Shown: positions 27,534 through 39,728, counted from the first letter of the stretch. The stretch: 64,000 bases of DNA from Pseudomonas sp. PDM18 (GCF_014852585.1 NZ_JACVBX010000016.1:1-64000); one strand, 5' to 3'. Notes: generated from the sequence alone by a model not told the origin. Made by a program: numbers and translations.

Positions 27534-29093
27534 ATGGAGCGCCTGATCCGCCTGCTGCCGTTCCTCGCCTGGCTGCCCCAGGTCAGCGGGCGCGACTTGC
27601 GCCGTGACCTGGGCGTCGGCCTCTCCGGCGCGGTGCTCGCGCTGCCGCAGTCGATGGCCTACGCGCTGATCGCCGGGTTGCCGGCGGAGTACGGGCTCTA
27701 CGCGGCGATGCTGCCGGTGCTGATCGCCTGCCTGTGGGGCTCGTCGAAGCACATGGTCGGCGGGCCGACGGCGGCGATCTCGGTGGTGCTGTTCACTGCC
27801 ATCGCCCCGCTGGCGCCGCCGGGCAGCGCGCAGTTCATCCAGTACGCGCTGCTGCTGACCTTCCTCGCCGGCTTGTTCCAGTGGCTGCTGGGCATGCTGC
27901 GCTTCGGCGTGCTGGTGAACTTCGTCTCGCATTCGGTGCTGCTCGGCTTCACCTGCGGCGCCGCGCTGGTGATCGTGATCGGCCAGTTGCCTTACCTTCT
28001 CGGCATCGCCGCAGAAGGCCAGGGCACGGCGCTGACCAGCGCCGCCGCGCTCTGGTGGAAGCTGCCGCAATTCCACTGGCCGTCATTGCTGGTGGGGCTG
28101 TTCAGCCTGGCGCTGAGCCTGATCGTCAAACGCCTGTGGCGGCGCGGGCCGGCATTGCTGGTCGGCCTGTTCGGCGCCAGCGCCCTGGTCTGGGCGATGC
28201 CGGCGACCTTTGCCGAGGTCGCCAGGGTGGCCGCCTTCCGTAGCGCGTTACCGCCGTTCAGCGCGCTGTCGTTCGACCTGACTGCCATCGCCCAGTTGCT
28301 CCCCGCCGCCGTCGCCTGCGGCATGCTCGGGCTGGTCACCAGCCTGTCCATCGCGCGCGCCCTGGCCGCACGCTCGCACCAGCCGCTGGACGCCAACCAG
28401 GAAGTGCGCGCCCAGGGGCTGTCCAACCTGATCGGGCCATGGCTGTCGGGCACGCTGTCTGCCGGCTCCTTTACCCGCTCCGGGTTGAACCAGGATGCCG
28501 GCGCGCGTACGCCGCTGGCCGGGGTTTTCTCGGCAATGTGGGTCGCGTTGCTGGCAGTGGCCGGCGCAGGGTTGATTACTCATATCCCGCTGCCGGCCAT
28601 GGCTGCCGGCATCCTGCTGATCTGCTGGAACCTGATCGACCGCCCGGCCCTGCGCGCGCTGTGGAAAGGCAGCCGAGCGGAGTCCCTGGTAATGCTGCTG
28701 ACCCTCGCCGCCACCTTGCTGCTGCCGCTGCAGAACGCCATCTACGCCGGCGTGCTGGCCTCGCTGTTCTTCTACCTCAAGCGCACCTCGCAACCGCGCG
28801 TGCAGCAGTGGGAAAAGGAGGACGAGGAAGTGCTGCGTATCGAGGGCTCGATCTTCTTCGGTGCCTGCGACTACCTGCAGAAGCTGATGCAGCACAGCCG
28901 CGGCGAACGCCTGGTGCTGGACGCCCACCACGTGAACTTCATCGATTTTGCCGGCGCGCAGATGCTTCAGCAGGAAGCCCGCCGCCTCGCCAGCGAAGGC
29001 CGCAGCCTGGTACTGCGCAATGCGCGGCCACGGGTGCGCGCGGAGCTGGAAAGACAGATGGGGAAGGGCGGGGTGTTGCTGGTCGAGGAGTAG
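27534..29093 (+). CDS. SulP family sulfate permease
   Basis: A 519-residue inner-membrane transporter with roughly 10-12 hydrophobic segments. The SulP motif region DLGVGLSGAVLALPQSMAYALIAGLPAEYGLYAAMLP is near the N terminus and a C-terminal STAS domain spans about 425-515 (VLDAHHVNFIDFAGAQMLQQEARRL). SulP proteins move sulfate or bicarbonate with H+ or Na+. Here, co-transcribed with choline sulfatase and a choline-type binding protein, it is probably a sulfate carrier matched to sulfate liberated from, or replaced by, choline-O-sulfate. Direction and substrate are not settled by sequence. Confidence 0.9.
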   Translation: MERLIRLLPFLAWLPQVSGRDLRRDLGVGLSGAVLALPQSMAYALIAGLPAEYGLYAAMLPVLIACLWGSSKHMVGGPTAAISVVLFTAIAPLAPPGSAQFIQYALLLTFLAGLFQWLLGMLRFGVLVNFVSHSVLLGFTCGAALVIVIGQLPYLLGIAAEGQGTALTSAAALWWKLPQFHWPSLLVGLFSLALSLIVKRLWRRGPALLVGLFGASALVWAMPATFAEVARVAAFRSALPPFSALSFDLTAIAQLLPAAVACGMLGLVTSLSIARALAARSHQPLDANQEVRAQGLSNLIGPWLSGTLSAGSFTRSGLNQDAGARTPLAGVFSAMWVALLAVAGAGLITHIPLPAMAAGILLICWNLIDRPALRALWKGSRAESLVMLLTLAATLLLPLQNAIYAGVLASLFFYLKRTSQPRVQQWEKEDEEVLRIEGSIFFGACDYLQKLMQHSRGERLVLDAHHVNFIDFAGAQMLQQEARRLASEGRSLVLRNARPRVRAELERQMGKGGVLLVEE

Positions 29094-29182
29094 GTGTGCG
29101 CTTTTGCTTCGCACCTTTGGGGTTGGGGTGCCCCGTTACAGGAGCGACCGTCCTTCACCGGATGATTCCGTGCTGGCGCTGT

Positions 29183-29300
29183 CCCCCTCACCCCAGCCCT
29201 CTCCCTCAGGGAGAGGGAGCAAATCGTGCCGGCTGACGCTGTGGTTTCATCCGGCACCGAACGGTCCCCTCTCCCCCTGGGAGAGGGTTAGGGTGAGGGC
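29183..29300. repeat. long inverted-repeat element (CCCTCACCCTAACCC family), copy 2
   Basis: An inverted copy of the element at 17581-17720. One end reads CCCCTCACCCCAGCCCTCTC, the other GGGAGAGGGTTAGGGTGAGGG. The arms are nearly identical to copy 1 and the centre has diverged. It occupies most of the gap between the SulP gene and convergent aroE, where it may act as a transcriptional buffer. Confidence 0.85.
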
Positions 29301-29337
29301 CGATCCGAGCGCAGGAGTAACCCAGGGGGAGCCCCGA

Positions 29338-30159
29338 TCAGCCCTTGAGCTGACGGCGCAACTCCTCCAGCACCGGCGCCGAATCCGGGCGCACGCCACG
29401 CCACAGCAGGAAGGCTTCCGCCGCCTGCTCGACCAGCATGCCCAGTCCGTCGATGCAGCGAGCCGCGCCGTGTTCGGCGGCCCAGCGGTTGAAGGCGGTG
29501 ACGTCCTTGCCGTACATCATGTCGTAGCAGACGGTGTGCCCCGGCTGGATCAGCGCCGGATCGATGGGCGGCAACTCGCCGGCCAGGGAGGCCGAAGTGC
29601 CGTTGACGATCAGGTCGAACGGCTCGGCGCGCAGATCGAAACCACCGCCGCTCACCGCGCCCAGATCGTTGAACTCCTGCGCCAGCTGCTCGGCCTTCGA
29701 GGCCGTGCGGTTGGCGATGACGATGCACGCCGGCTGCTGGCCGAGGAAGGGTTCGAGGATTCCACGCACTGCACCACCGGCGCCCAGCACCAGGATGCGT
29801 GCACCGCGCAGGACGACGCCGTGGTTCACCGTGAGGTCGCGGGTCAGCCCGGCGCCGTCGGTGTTGTCGCCCAGCAGGCCACCGCCGTCAAGCTTCTTCA
29901 GGGTGTTCACCGCACCGGCCCGGCGCGCGCGCTCGCTCAGCTCGGTGGCCAGGCGGTAGGCGTCTTCCTTGAACGGCACGGTGACGTTGCCACCCAGGCC
30001 CTGCGCGAAGAACTCGCAGGCATTCCCGGCGAAGTCGTCCAGCGGCGCCAAGCGCGCGTCATAGCTCAGCGCCTGGCCGGTCTGCTCGGCGAACAGACGG
30101 TGAATCTGCGGCGACTTGCTGTGGCCGATGGGGTTGCCGAAGACGCAGTAGCGGTCCAT
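29338..30159 (-). CDS. aroE: shikimate dehydrogenase
   Basis: A 273-residue enzyme that reduces 3-dehydroshikimate to shikimate with NADPH. Shikimate-binding [12 protein letters not shown] is at the N terminus and the catalytic lysine is in [11 protein letters not shown]. The NADPH-binding [14 protein letters not shown] and NRTASKA motifs are central, and [22 protein letters not shown] is the typical C terminus. Length is standard. It lies upstream of the inverted-repeat element and downstream of hemF on the same strand, separated by a REP pair. Confidence 0.97.
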   Translation of the reverse strand: MDRYCVFGNPIGHSKSPQIHRLFAEQTGQALSYDARLAPLDDFAGNACEFFAQGLGGNVTVPFKEDAYRLATELSERARRAGAVNTLKKLDGGGLLGDNTDGAGLTRDLTVNHGVVLRGARILVLGAGGAVRGILEPFLGQQPACIVIANRTASKAEQLAQEFNDLGAVSGGGFDLRAEPFDLIVNGTSASLAGELPPIDPALIQPGHTVCYDMMYGKDVTAFNRWAAEHGAARCIDGLGMLVEQAAEAFLLWRGVRPDSAPVLEELRRQLKG

Positions 30160-30227
30160 TCAGAATCCTGAGACAAAAATGGTGGAAAGGCTCGGGATTG
30201 CCGGTTTTCTACCAGCATACCCACCCT

Positions 30228-30272
30228 GTAGGAGCGGGCCATGCCCGCGATCGCGCCCATGGGGCGCTCCTA
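30228..30272. repeat. REP pair between hemF and aroE
   Basis: GTAGGAGCGGGCCATGCCCG at 30228 and the inverted GGGGCGCTCCTACAG at the right end can form a long stem between the two co-oriented genes. Confidence 0.8.
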
Positions 30273-30292
30273 CAGGTTCGCGAGAGTTCGAC

Positions 30293-32367
<2,075 letters not shown>

Positions 32368-32380
32368 TGGGGTGAAGGGC

Positions 32381-32443
32381 GTTCGCGAGCAAGCTCGCTC
32401 CTACAGACCAGCTCTTCGTAGGAGCGAGCTTGCTCGCGAACCG
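32381..32443. repeat. REP pair between qor and tsaC
   Basis: GTTCGCGAGCAAGCTCGCTC (with CTACAG following) and the inverted GTAGGAGCGAGCTTGCTCGC flank an 11-bp spacer between two convergent genes. Confidence 0.88.
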
Positions 32444-32464
32444 AATGTCACCGCGTTATCACGC

Positions 32465-33022
32465 TTACGACGGGCGTACTGTCTCGCCGGTACGCAGATC
32501 GCGGATCAGGCTCGGATTACGGCGCCCGCCCAGGGCGCCACCGAGCACGCCATCCAGCTCGCCACGGAAATACTGCTCTACACGCAGGCGGCTGCGCGCA
32601 GCGGGCCGGCCGGCAGGGTTGGCGGAGGTAGAAATCAGCGGGCCGGTGAAGCGGCACAGTTCGCGCACCAACGGGTGGTCGGTGACACGCAGCGCCACAG
32701 TATCGTGCTCGCCGGTCACCCACTCGGGCAGGCGTCCCTGGTGCGGCACCAGCCAGGTGTTCGGGCCGGGCCAGCTGCTGGCGAGCGTGTCCTGCCAGGC
32801 TTCGGGCAGATCTTCGAGGAGGAAGTCGAACTGGCGGATATCGCCGGCCACCACGATCATGCCCTTTTCCACCGGGCGTGCCTTGATCGCCAGCAGTCGG
32901 TACACGGCGTCGGCGCTCCACGGGTCGCAGCCCAGGCCCCAGACGGCTTCGGTCGGGTAAGCGATCACTCCGCCGTCGCGCACGACCTTTGCCATGCGCT
33001 GGGTTCGCCAGTTGCTGTACAT
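32465..33022 (-). CDS. tsaC: threonylcarbamoyl-AMP synthase
   Basis: A 185-residue YrdC/Sua5-family enzyme that makes threonylcarbamoyl-AMP from threonine, bicarbonate and ATP for the t6A37 tRNA modification. The YrdC motif [22 protein letters not shown] is near the N terminus and the Lys-x-Arg motif occurs in [34 protein letters not shown] is the conserved C-terminal part. It lacks the Sua5 C-terminal domain and is of short TsaC length. It follows dprA by 41 bp on the same strand, as in other gammaproteobacteria. Confidence 0.95.
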   Translation of the reverse strand: MYSNWRTQRMAKVVRDGGVIAYPTEAVWGLGCDPWSADAVYRLLAIKARPVEKGMIVVAGDIRQFDFLLEDLPEAWQDTLASSWPGPNTWLVPHQGRLPEWVTGEHDTVALRVTDHPLVRELCRFTGPLISTSANPAGRPAARSRLRVEQYFRGELDGVLGGALGGRRNPSLIRDLRTGETVRPS

Positions 33023-33063
33023 CGTGAATTCCTCGGTTCTGCGATGCGCGGCAGTTTACGTGC

Positions 33064-34164
33064 TCAGCGGGCACGATGCACCCAGACGCCCGCCTCGCAG
33101 GCCACTCGCCCGTCCAGCTCCAGTTCGGTGAGTTCCGCCAGCAACTGCGGCAGCTCCAGGCCACTGCGCAACGCCAGTTGCTCACTGCTTTGCGGCGCGG
33201 CGCGCAGCAGATCGACCAGCGGGTGAGGCGGCAACACTGGCGCGACATCTACCGCAGGCGCGCCGTGCGTCCATCCCTGCAGGCCTTCGAGGATGTGCTC
33301 GACCGTCTCCACCAGCATCGCGCCCTGGCGGATCAGTTCGTGGCAGCCGCGCGCACCGGGGTGGTGGATCGAACCGGGAATCGCGTAGACCTCGCGACCC
33401 TGCTCGGCGGCCAGCCGCGCCGTGATCAGCGACCCGCTCGACGGGCTGGCTTCCACCACCAGAGTGCCCAGTGACAGGCCGCTGATGATCCGGTTGCGCC
33501 GTGGGAAATTCGATGCCTGAGGCGCGCAGTTCAGCGGCAATTCCGAGATCACCGCGCCGCCGTGCTCGACGATGCGTTTCGCCAGTCCGAGGTGGCGACG
33601 CGGGTAGAGATGCTCCAGGCCGGTGCCCAGTACGGCAACGGTCTTACCGCCGGCCTCCAGCGCCCCCTCATGGGCCGCGCCGTCGATGCCCAGCGCCAGC
33701 CCGCTGGTGATCACGAAGCCACCGCCGGCTAGGCTGCGGGCGAAGGCCCGTGCGGTATCCAACCCCGGCTTGCTGGCCCGGCGGCTACCGACCATCGCCA
33801 ATTGCGGCCGCTCCAGCAGGCACGGATCGCCGGCCAGGAACAGCAGTGGCGGCGCATCATTCAGCTCAGCGAGCAGAGCGGGGTAATAGGGGGCGTCCCA
33901 CGTGACCAGATGATGCTCGGGCGCCTCCAGCCAATGCAGCGCCTGAGCTGCCTGTTCGCGGATGGAAGCATCGCGACGCGGCTCCGCGCAGACGGCTGGC
34001 AACCCCAGGGAGCGCCAGGCGGCCGCCGGCGCGCTCAAGGCGGCGGACGCCGAGCCAAAGGCCTCCAGCAGCCGGCGAAAGCGCCTGGGGCCCAGCTCGG
34101 GCAGGGCATGCAGGCGCAGCCGCGCCTCGAGTTCGGACGGGGAAAGAGTCGGGTCATGGGGCAT
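33064..34164 (-). CDS. dprA: DNA-processing protein DprA (Smf)
   Basis: A 366-residue protein that loads RecA onto incoming single-stranded DNA during natural transformation. The N-terminal SAM-like region is followed by the extended Rossmann/LOG domain (AMVGSRRASKPGLDTARAFARSLAGGGFVITSGLALGIDGAAHEGALEAGGKTVAVLGTGL, NFPRRNRIISGLSLGTLVVEA). A C-terminal winged-helix DML1-like domain is at about 300-360 (LLRAAPQSSEQLALRSGLELPQLLAELTELELDGRV). Length is typical. It lies upstream of tsaC and downstream of the LysM gene's terminator. Confidence 0.96.
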   Translation of the reverse strand: MPHDPTLSPSELEARLRLHALPELGPRRFRRLLEAFGSASAALSAPAAAWRSLGLPAVCAEPRRDASIREQAAQALHWLEAPEHHLVTWDAPYYPALLAELNDAPPLLFLAGDPCLLERPQLAMVGSRRASKPGLDTARAFARSLAGGGFVITSGLALGIDGAAHEGALEAGGKTVAVLGTGLEHLYPRRHLGLAKRIVEHGGAVISELPLNCAPQASNFPRRNRIISGLSLGTLVVEASPSSGSLITARLAAEQGREVYAIPGSIHHPGARGCHELIRQGAMLVETVEHILEGLQGWTHGAPAVDVAPVLPPHPLVDLLRAAPQSSEQLALRSGLELPQLLAELTELELDGRVACEAGVWVHRAR

Positions 34165-34251
34165 GGCGCAGTCCTTGCCGTGGGGAAGTCGTCCGGACTA
34201 TGCCGCGCAGGCAGACGCCCCCGCTGTCGGACCCTTCCGGATCGCGCCCAC

Positions 34252-34277
34252 AAAAAACCCCGCCGGAGCGGGGTTTT
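34252..34277. terminator. bidirectional-type terminator after the LysM gene
   Basis: CCCCGC-CGGA-GCGGGG with AAAA on the left and TTTT on the right. It ends the minus-strand LysM gene and probably limits read-through into dprA. Confidence 0.92.
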
Positions 34278-34295
34278 CTTCGACTCACGCGTCGA

Positions 34296-35321
34296 TCAGG
34301 GGTTGAGCACGCGGTCGTTGACCTCCAGCGAACGGGTGGCGGTCAGCACCAGACCGTAGCTCAGGCGGTTATAGGTGCGGAAGATCATCACCAGGCCCGA
34401 GCGCTCGTCCGGGATCTTCACCATCTCGTCGGTGACACGGTCGCGCACGGTTTCGCCCAGCTTGTAGATCGCCAGTACATTGCCTTCGGCCAAACCATCG
34501 CGGGAGCCCTTGTCGATGGTCACAACGTCATACTTGCCGATCTGGGTCACGCCGCGCGGCACGTCGATGATGGTGCCCTTGATCGGGGTGGACGGCTCGC
34601 TGGGCATGAAGGTCGAAGTGATCGCGCGTTCCTCGGTCGGGAACAGGCGGTCGCCAGGGCGGACTTCCTGGGTGGTGCGGGTCAAGCGCAGGGTAGCGAT
34701 ATCGCCTTCCTTCGCCGTGACGTTGGCACTGCCGACATCCGTGGCATCAATACCCAGCAGTTCATTGGTCTCCGGGTCGGTATAGACCTTGGCCTGCCGG
34801 AAGACGCCGTAGTTGCTCTCCTCCGACAGCGAGCTGCCACGGGCGTAGGCACGGTCGCCAGCGCCGGTGATCACACTTTCCTCGTCACCCGCAACCACAT
34901 GGGGGGCGCTGGAAAACTCGGTGTCGCTGTCGACGATGCGGTTGGACAGCAGGAAGGCGTTGATCTTCTCCAGTGGGATGGTCGGGATCGCCTCGGCGAC
35001 GGGGCTGCTGCGCACTCGCGGCGACAGCTTGATGGTCCCGCGCGACTCCCCGCGGTTGAGCGTCAGGCGCGGCTGGCCGTCAACGTACGTGAGACTCAGC
35101 ACATCACCTGGATAGATCAGGTGCGGGTTCTGAATCTGCGGATTCACCTGCCAGATTTCCGGCCACTTCCACGGCTTGCTGAGGAATTTGCCGGAGATGT
35201 CCCAGAGGGTGTCGCCCTTCACTACGGTATAGCGATCCGGATGGCCTTCCTTGAGCTGCACGGCAGCCTGCGCCACCCCGCCTGCGGCGAGCAGCAGCAG
35301 GGCGAGTAGTGTTTTCCTCAT
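34296..35321 (-). CDS. LysM peptidoglycan-binding protein, TsaP-like
   Basis: A 341-residue secreted protein. The signal peptide is RKTLLALLLLAAGGVAQA. An N-terminal LysM domain at about residues 32-85 (HPDRYTVVKGDTLWDISGKFLSKPWKWPEIWQVNPQIQNPHLIYPGDVLSL) should bind peptidoglycan. The large C-terminal domain contains VRPGDRLFP and GNVLAIYKLG. This is the orthologue position and architecture of P. aeruginosa PA0020, reported as TsaP, the type IV pilus secretin-associated protein. The MRKTLL start was chosen over an upstream ATG because it begins the signal peptide. A role at the PilQ secretin is inference from orthology. Confidence 0.88.
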   Translation of the reverse strand: MRKTLLALLLLAAGGVAQAAVQLKEGHPDRYTVVKGDTLWDISGKFLSKPWKWPEIWQVNPQIQNPHLIYPGDVLSLTYVDGQPRLTLNRGESRGTIKLSPRVRSSPVAEAIPTIPLEKINAFLLSNRIVDSDTEFSSAPHVVAGDEESVITGAGDRAYARGSSLSEESNYGVFRQAKVYTDPETNELLGIDATDVGSANVTAKEGDIATLRLTRTTQEVRPGDRLFPTEERAITSTFMPSEPSTPIKGTIIDVPRGVTQIGKYDVVTIDKGSRDGLAEGNVLAIYKLGETVRDRVTDEMVKIPDERSGLVMIFRTYNRLSYGLVLTATRSLEVNDRVLNP

Positions 35322-35458
35322 GCGGTGAATCCCTTTATTATGTGTACACATGAAACGCCTGGAAGCCGCCCCTACCGCGCTTTCCAGCGTTTTTCGATGC
35401 TGCTCAGCATATTAGCAGCCGATTTTGACTTTATTCCACAAGTGCATCACAAACGTAT

Positions 35459-35965
35459 ATGGCCATTCTGAACATTCTCGAATTCCCCGATCCGCGCCTG
35501 CGGACCATCGCCAAGCCGGTCACGGTCTTCGATGACGCCCTGCGCACGCTGATCGACGACATGTTCGAGACCATGTACGAGGCGCCGGGCATCGGTCTTG
35601 CGGCAACGCAGATCAACGTGCACAAGCGCGTCGTGGTGATGGACTTGTCCGAGGACAAGTCCGAACCCCGGGTCTACATCAACCCGGAGTTCGAATTCCT
35701 CACCGAGGAAATGGACCAGTACCAGGAAGGCTGCCTGTCGGTGCCGGGCTTCTACGAAAATGTAGACCGTCCGCAGAAAGTGCGGATCAAGGCCCAGGAC
35801 CGCGACGGCAACCCCTTCGAGGAAGTTGCCGAGGGCCTGCTCGCAGTGTGCATCCAGCACGAGTGCGACCACCTCAACGGCAAGCTGTTCGTCGACTACC
35901 TGTCCAACCTCAAGCGCGACCGCATCCGCAAGAAGCTGGAAAAGCAGCACCGGCAACAGGCGTGA
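35459..35965 (+). CDS. def: peptide deformylase
   Basis: A 168-residue metal enzyme that removes the formyl group from nascent N-termini. All three signature motifs are intact: [16 protein letters not shown] and HECDHLNG, which supply the catalytic glutamine, the metal-binding cysteine and two histidines plus the catalytic glutamate. The start at [15 protein letters not shown] matches the family. I see no good Shine-Dalgarno sequence before it (CACAAACGTAT), so translation may rely on an unstructured AT-rich leader. It is followed by fmt, separated by a strong hairpin. Confidence 0.98.
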   Translation: MAILNILEFPDPRLRTIAKPVTVFDDALRTLIDDMFETMYEAPGIGLAATQINVHKRVVVMDLSEDKSEPRVYINPEFEFLTEEMDQYQEGCLSVPGFYENVDRPQKVRIKAQDRDGNPFEEVAEGLLAVCIQHECDHLNGKLFVDYLSNLKRDRIRKKLEKQHRQQA

Positions 35966-35976
35966 CCCCATCCCCC

Positions 35977-36008
35977 AAAGGCTTGCCCCGGCAAGCCTTT
36001 TGTTTTTT
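35977..36008 (+). terminator. strong hairpin with T-tract between def and fmt
   Basis: AAAGGCTTGCC (35977-35987) pairs perfectly with GGCAAGCCTTT (35990-36000), followed by TGTTTTTT. It has all the features of an intrinsic terminator but sits between two genes expected to be co-expressed. Confidence 0.9.
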
Positions 36009-36019
36009 GTGAGCCCCCA

Positions 36020-36964
36020 ATGAGCCAAGCACTGCGCATCGTCTTCGCCGGCACCCCGGAATTCGCCGCCGAACACCTCAAGGCCCTGCTCGATACTCCT
36101 CACGAGATCGTCGCCGCCTACACCCAGCCGGACCGCCCGGCCGGCCGAGGCCAGAAGCTGATGCCCAGCCCGGTCAAGCAGCTCGCCCTGGAGAACGGCC
36201 TGTCGGTGCTGCAGCCGCCGACCCTGCGCGACCCCGCCGCCCAGGCCGAGCTGGCCGCGCTCAAGCCGGACCTGATGGTGGTGGTAGCCTACGGGCTGAT
36301 CCTGCCGCAGGCGGTGCTGGATATTCCGCGCCTGGGCTGCATCAACAGCCATGCCTCGCTGCTGCCGCGCTGGCGCGGCGCCGCGCCGATCCAGCGCGCG
36401 GTGGAAGCTGGCGACGCGCAGAGCGGCGTCACCGTGATGCAGATGGAAGCAGGGCTGGACACCGGGCCGATGCTGCTCAAGGTCGCCACGCCGATTTCCG
36501 CCGATGACACCGGCGGCAGCCTGCATGACCGTCTCGCCGAGCTCGGCCCGAAAGCCGTGGTCGGGGCCATCGCCGGCCTCGCCGCCGGCACGCTCAAGGG
36601 CGAGGTGCAGGACGACGCGCTGGCCACCTACGCACACAAGCTGAACAAGGAAGAGGCGCGCATCGACTGGTCGCGCCCGGCCGACGAACTGGAGCGCCGC
36701 ATCCGCGCCTTCACGCCCTGGCCGGTCTGCCACACCACCCTCGGCGAAGCCGCGCTGAAAGTGCTTGGCGCCAAACCGGCAGAAGGCAAGGGCGAGCCAG
36801 GCAAGATTCTCGACGCCAGCCGCGACGGCCTTCTGGTCGCCTGCGGTGAAGGCGCGCTGCTGCTGACCCGCCTGCAACTGCCCGGCGGCAAGCCGCTGGC
36901 CTTCGCCGACCTGTTCAACAGCCGCCGCGAGCAGTTCGCGCCAGGACAGGTGCTGGGCGCATGA
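36020..36964 (+). CDS. fmt: methionyl-tRNA formyltransferase
   Basis: A 314-residue enzyme that formylates Met-tRNAi using 10-formyltetrahydrofolate. The N-terminal catalytic domain begins [19 protein letters not shown]. The folate/catalytic motif contains [38 protein letters not shown] with the Asn-His pair, and the tRNA-binding OB-like C-terminal domain begins near residue 205. Its stop overlaps the rsmB start (ATGA). Its function follows directly on that of def upstream. Confidence 0.98.
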   Translation: MSQALRIVFAGTPEFAAEHLKALLDTPHEIVAAYTQPDRPAGRGQKLMPSPVKQLALENGLSVLQPPTLRDPAAQAELAALKPDLMVVVAYGLILPQAVLDIPRLGCINSHASLLPRWRGAAPIQRAVEAGDAQSGVTVMQMEAGLDTGPMLLKVATPISADDTGGSLHDRLAELGPKAVVGAIAGLAAGTLKGEVQDDALATYAHKLNKEEARIDWSRPADELERRIRAFTPWPVCHTTLGEAALKVLGAKPAEGKGEPGKILDASRDGLLVACGEGALLLTRLQLPGGKPLAFADLFNSRREQFAPGQVLGA

Positions 36965-38271
36965 GTACCAATCCCCGTCTGGCGGCCGCCCGCGCGCTGG
37001 CCGCCGTGCTCGCCGGTCGCGCCTCGCTGGGCAGCTCGCTACCAACCCAGCTGGAAAACGTCGAGCCGCGCGACCGTGGCCTGGTGCAGGAGCTGGCCTT
37101 CGGCGCCGCCCGCTGGCAGCCGCGCCTGTCCACTCTGGCCGCGCGGCTGCTGCAGAAGCCATTCAAGGCCGGCGACCGTGACGTCGAAGCCCTGCTGCTG
37201 GTCGGCCTGTACCAACTGCTTTACACCCGTATTCCGCCGCACGCAGCCATCGGCGAAACCGTCGGCTGCGCGGACAAGCTGAAGAAGCCCTGGGCCAAGG
37301 GCCTGCTCAATGCCGTGCTGCGCCGCGCCCAGCGCGAGAGCGAAATCCTGCTGGCAGAAGTCGACAAGGACCCGGCCGCGCGCCTGGCGCACCCGCGCTG
37401 GCTGCAGAAGGCACTGAAGAAGTCCTGGCCGGAACAGTTCGAAGCAATCTGCGCCGCCAACAACGCGCACCCGCCAATGACCCTGCGGGTGAACCGCCGC
37501 CATGGCAGCCGCGATGCCTATCTGGAAGAGCTGAACCGCATCGGCTTCGAAGCAACCGCCTGCGAGTTCGGCCGCGACGGCATCAATCTTTTGCAGCCGT
37601 GCGATGTGCACGAACTGCCGGGCTTCGCCGAAGGCCGCGTCAGCGTGCAGGACGAGGCCGCGCAACTGGCTGCCGACTTGTTGGAGCTGGCGCCGAACCA
37701 GCGTGTGCTGGACGCCTGTTGCGCCCCCGGCGGCAAGACCTGCCACCTGATGGAAGCGGAGCCGGCGCTGGCCGGCGTGGTTGCCGTGGACCTGGAAGAG
37801 AGCCGCCTGGTGCGCGTACGCGAGAACCTCGCCCGCCTGCAGCTTTCGGCCGAACTGTTCGCCGCCGACGCCCGTGACACCGCCAAGTGGTGGGATGGCA
37901 AGGCCTTCCAGCGCATCCTGCTGGACGCACCGTGCTCCGCCACCGGGGTGATCCGCCGTCATCCGGACATCAAGCTGACCCGCACCGCCGAGGACATCGA
38001 GGCGCTGGCCCAGCTGCAGGGCGAACTGCTCGACGCGTTGTGGGCGACCCTAGAAGTCGGCGGCGTGCTGGTCTATGCGACCTGCTCGGTAATGCCGCAG
38101 GAGAACAGCGACCAGATCGCTGCGTTCCTCGGTCGCACCCCAGGTGCCCGCGAACTGGACCTGCCCGGACCGTGGGGCCTCAAGCAGCCCCATGGCCGCC
38201 AGCTGTTCCCCCAGGAAGCAGGGCATGACGGCTTCTACTATGCCAAGCTCATCAAGATTTCGGCGAAGTAA
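36961..38271 (+). CDS. rsmB: 16S rRNA (cytosine967-C5)-methyltransferase
   Basis: A 436-residue RsmB/Sun-type rRNA methyltransferase. The N-terminal NusB-like RNA-binding domain (about residues 5-135: [36 protein letters not shown]) is followed by the SAM-dependent Rossmann domain. The latter has [17 protein letters not shown], a catalytic cysteine in [17 protein letters not shown] and a second in [12 protein letters not shown]. It is translationally coupled to fmt and precedes trkA, as in many gammaproteobacteria. Confidence 0.97.
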   Translation: MSTNPRLAAARALAAVLAGRASLGSSLPTQLENVEPRDRGLVQELAFGAARWQPRLSTLAARLLQKPFKAGDRDVEALLLVGLYQLLYTRIPPHAAIGETVGCADKLKKPWAKGLLNAVLRRAQRESEILLAEVDKDPAARLAHPRWLQKALKKSWPEQFEAICAANNAHPPMTLRVNRRHGSRDAYLEELNRIGFEATACEFGRDGINLLQPCDVHELPGFAEGRVSVQDEAAQLAADLLELAPNQRVLDACCAPGGKTCHLMEAEPALAGVVAVDLEESRLVRVRENLARLQLSAELFAADARDTAKWWDGKAFQRILLDAPCSATGVIRRHPDIKLTRTAEDIEALAQLQGELLDALWATLEVGGVLVYATCSVMPQENSDQIAAFLGRTPGARELDLPGPWGLKQPHGRQLFPQEAGHDGFYYAKLIKISAK

Positions 38272-38316
38272 CAGGCGCCGACTCCCTACGGATCGAAACG
38301 GAAAGCACGCCGCTCC

Positions 38317-39690
38317 ATGAAGATCATCATCCTCGGTGCCGGCCAGGTCGGCGGCACTCTGGCCGAGCACCTCGCCAGCGAAGCCAATGACATCACCGTC
38401 GTCGATACCGACGGCGAGCGTCTGCGCGACCTCAACGACCGCCTGGACATCCGCACCGTCCACGGCAAGGCCTCGTTCCCCACCGTGCTGCGCCAGGCAG
38501 GTGCCGACGACGCCGACATGCTGGTGGCGGTGACCAACAGCGACGAGGTGAACATGGTGGCCTGCCAGGTCGCCTACACCCTGTTCAACACCCCTACCCG
38601 CATCGCCCGCGTGCGCGAGGCGGCGTACCTGACCCGCGCCGGGCTGTTCGACAACGAGGCGATCCCGGTCGACGTGCTGATCAGCCCCGAGCAGGTGGTG
38701 ACCAACTACATCAAGCGCCTGGTGGAATACCCCGGCGCCCTGCAGGTAATCGACTTCGCCGAGGGCAAGGCCCAGCTTGTGGGCATCCGCGCCTACTACG
38801 GCGGCCCGCTGGTGGGCCAGGAGCTGCGCCAACTGCGCGAGCACATGCCCAACGCCGATACCCGCGTGGCGGCGATCTACCGGCGCAACCGGCCGATCAT
38901 TCCTCAGGGCGACACGGTGATCGAGGCCGACGACGAGGTCTTCTTCATTGCCGCCAAGGCCCACATCCGTGCCGTTATGGGCGAGATGCGCCGGCTCGAG
39001 GACAGCTACAAGCGGATCATCATCGCCGGCGGCGGCAACATCGGCGAGCGCCTGGCCGAGGCCATCGAGAGCCGCTACCAGGTGAAGATCATCGAGATGA
39101 ACCCGGCGCGCTGCCGGCACCTCTCCGACAGCCTGGACAGCTCCATCGTCCTGCAGGGTAGCGCCTCGGACCGCGACCTGCTGCTGGAAGAGAACATCGG
39201 CGATACCGACCTGTTCCTTGCCCTGACCAACGACGACGAGGCGAACATCATGTCCTCGCTGCTGGCCAAGCGCCTGGGCGCGCGCAAGGTGATGACGCTG
39301 ATCAACAACCCCGCCTACGTCGACCTGGTGCAGGGCGGCGAGATCGACATCGCCATCAGCCCGCAGTTGGCCACCATCGGCACCCTGCTGACCCACGTGC
39401 GTCGCGGCGACATCGAGAGCGTGCATTCCCTGCGCCGCGGCGCCGCCGAAGCCATCGAGGTGGTCGCCCACGGCGACGCCAAGTCGAGCAAGGTGATCGG
39501 CCGCAAGATCAACGAAGTCCAACTGCCGCCCGGCACCACCATCGGCGCGGTGATCCGCGACGACGACGTGCTGATCGCCCACGGCGAGACGAAGATCGAG
39601 TCCGGCGACCACGTGATCCTCTTCGTGGTGGACAAGAAGCGCATCCGCGATGTCGAGCGGCTGTTCCAGGCCGGCCTGACCTTCTTCTGA
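38317..39690 (+). CDS. trkA: Trk potassium uptake regulatory subunit TrkA
   Basis: A 457-residue cytoplasmic NAD(H)-binding protein that gates the Trk K+ channel. It consists of two tandem RCK repeats. Each has a Rossmann motif ([19 protein letters not shown] at the N terminus, [18 protein letters not shown] near residue 230) followed by an RCK_C domain. It lies 45 bp after rsmB and upstream of the gene for its membrane partner TrkH, from which it is separated by a terminator. Confidence 0.97.
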   Translation: MKIIILGAGQVGGTLAEHLASEANDITVVDTDGERLRDLNDRLDIRTVHGKASFPTVLRQAGADDADMLVAVTNSDEVNMVACQVAYTLFNTPTRIARVREAAYLTRAGLFDNEAIPVDVLISPEQVVTNYIKRLVEYPGALQVIDFAEGKAQLVGIRAYYGGPLVGQELRQLREHMPNADTRVAAIYRRNRPIIPQGDTVIEADDEVFFIAAKAHIRAVMGEMRRLEDSYKRIIIAGGGNIGERLAEAIESRYQVKIIEMNPARCRHLSDSLDSSIVLQGSASDRDLLLEENIGDTDLFLALTNDDEANIMSSLLAKRLGARKVMTLINNPAYVDLVQGGEIDIAISPQLATIGTLLTHVRRGDIESVHSLRRGAAEAIEVVAHGDAKSSKVIGRKINEVQLPPGTTIGAVIRDDDVLIAHGETKIESGDHVILFVVDKKRIRDVERLFQAGLTFF

Positions 39691-39695
39691 TTCTT

Positions 39696-39728
39696 CCGGG
39701 TCGCTGCAAAGCGGCCCGGCGGTTTTTT
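39696..39728 (+). terminator. rho-independent terminator after trkA
   Basis: CCGGGTCGCT (39696-39705) pairs with AGCGGCCCGG (39710-39719) with one G-T wobble, followed by a six-T tract. It separates trkA from trkH. Confidence 0.9.
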
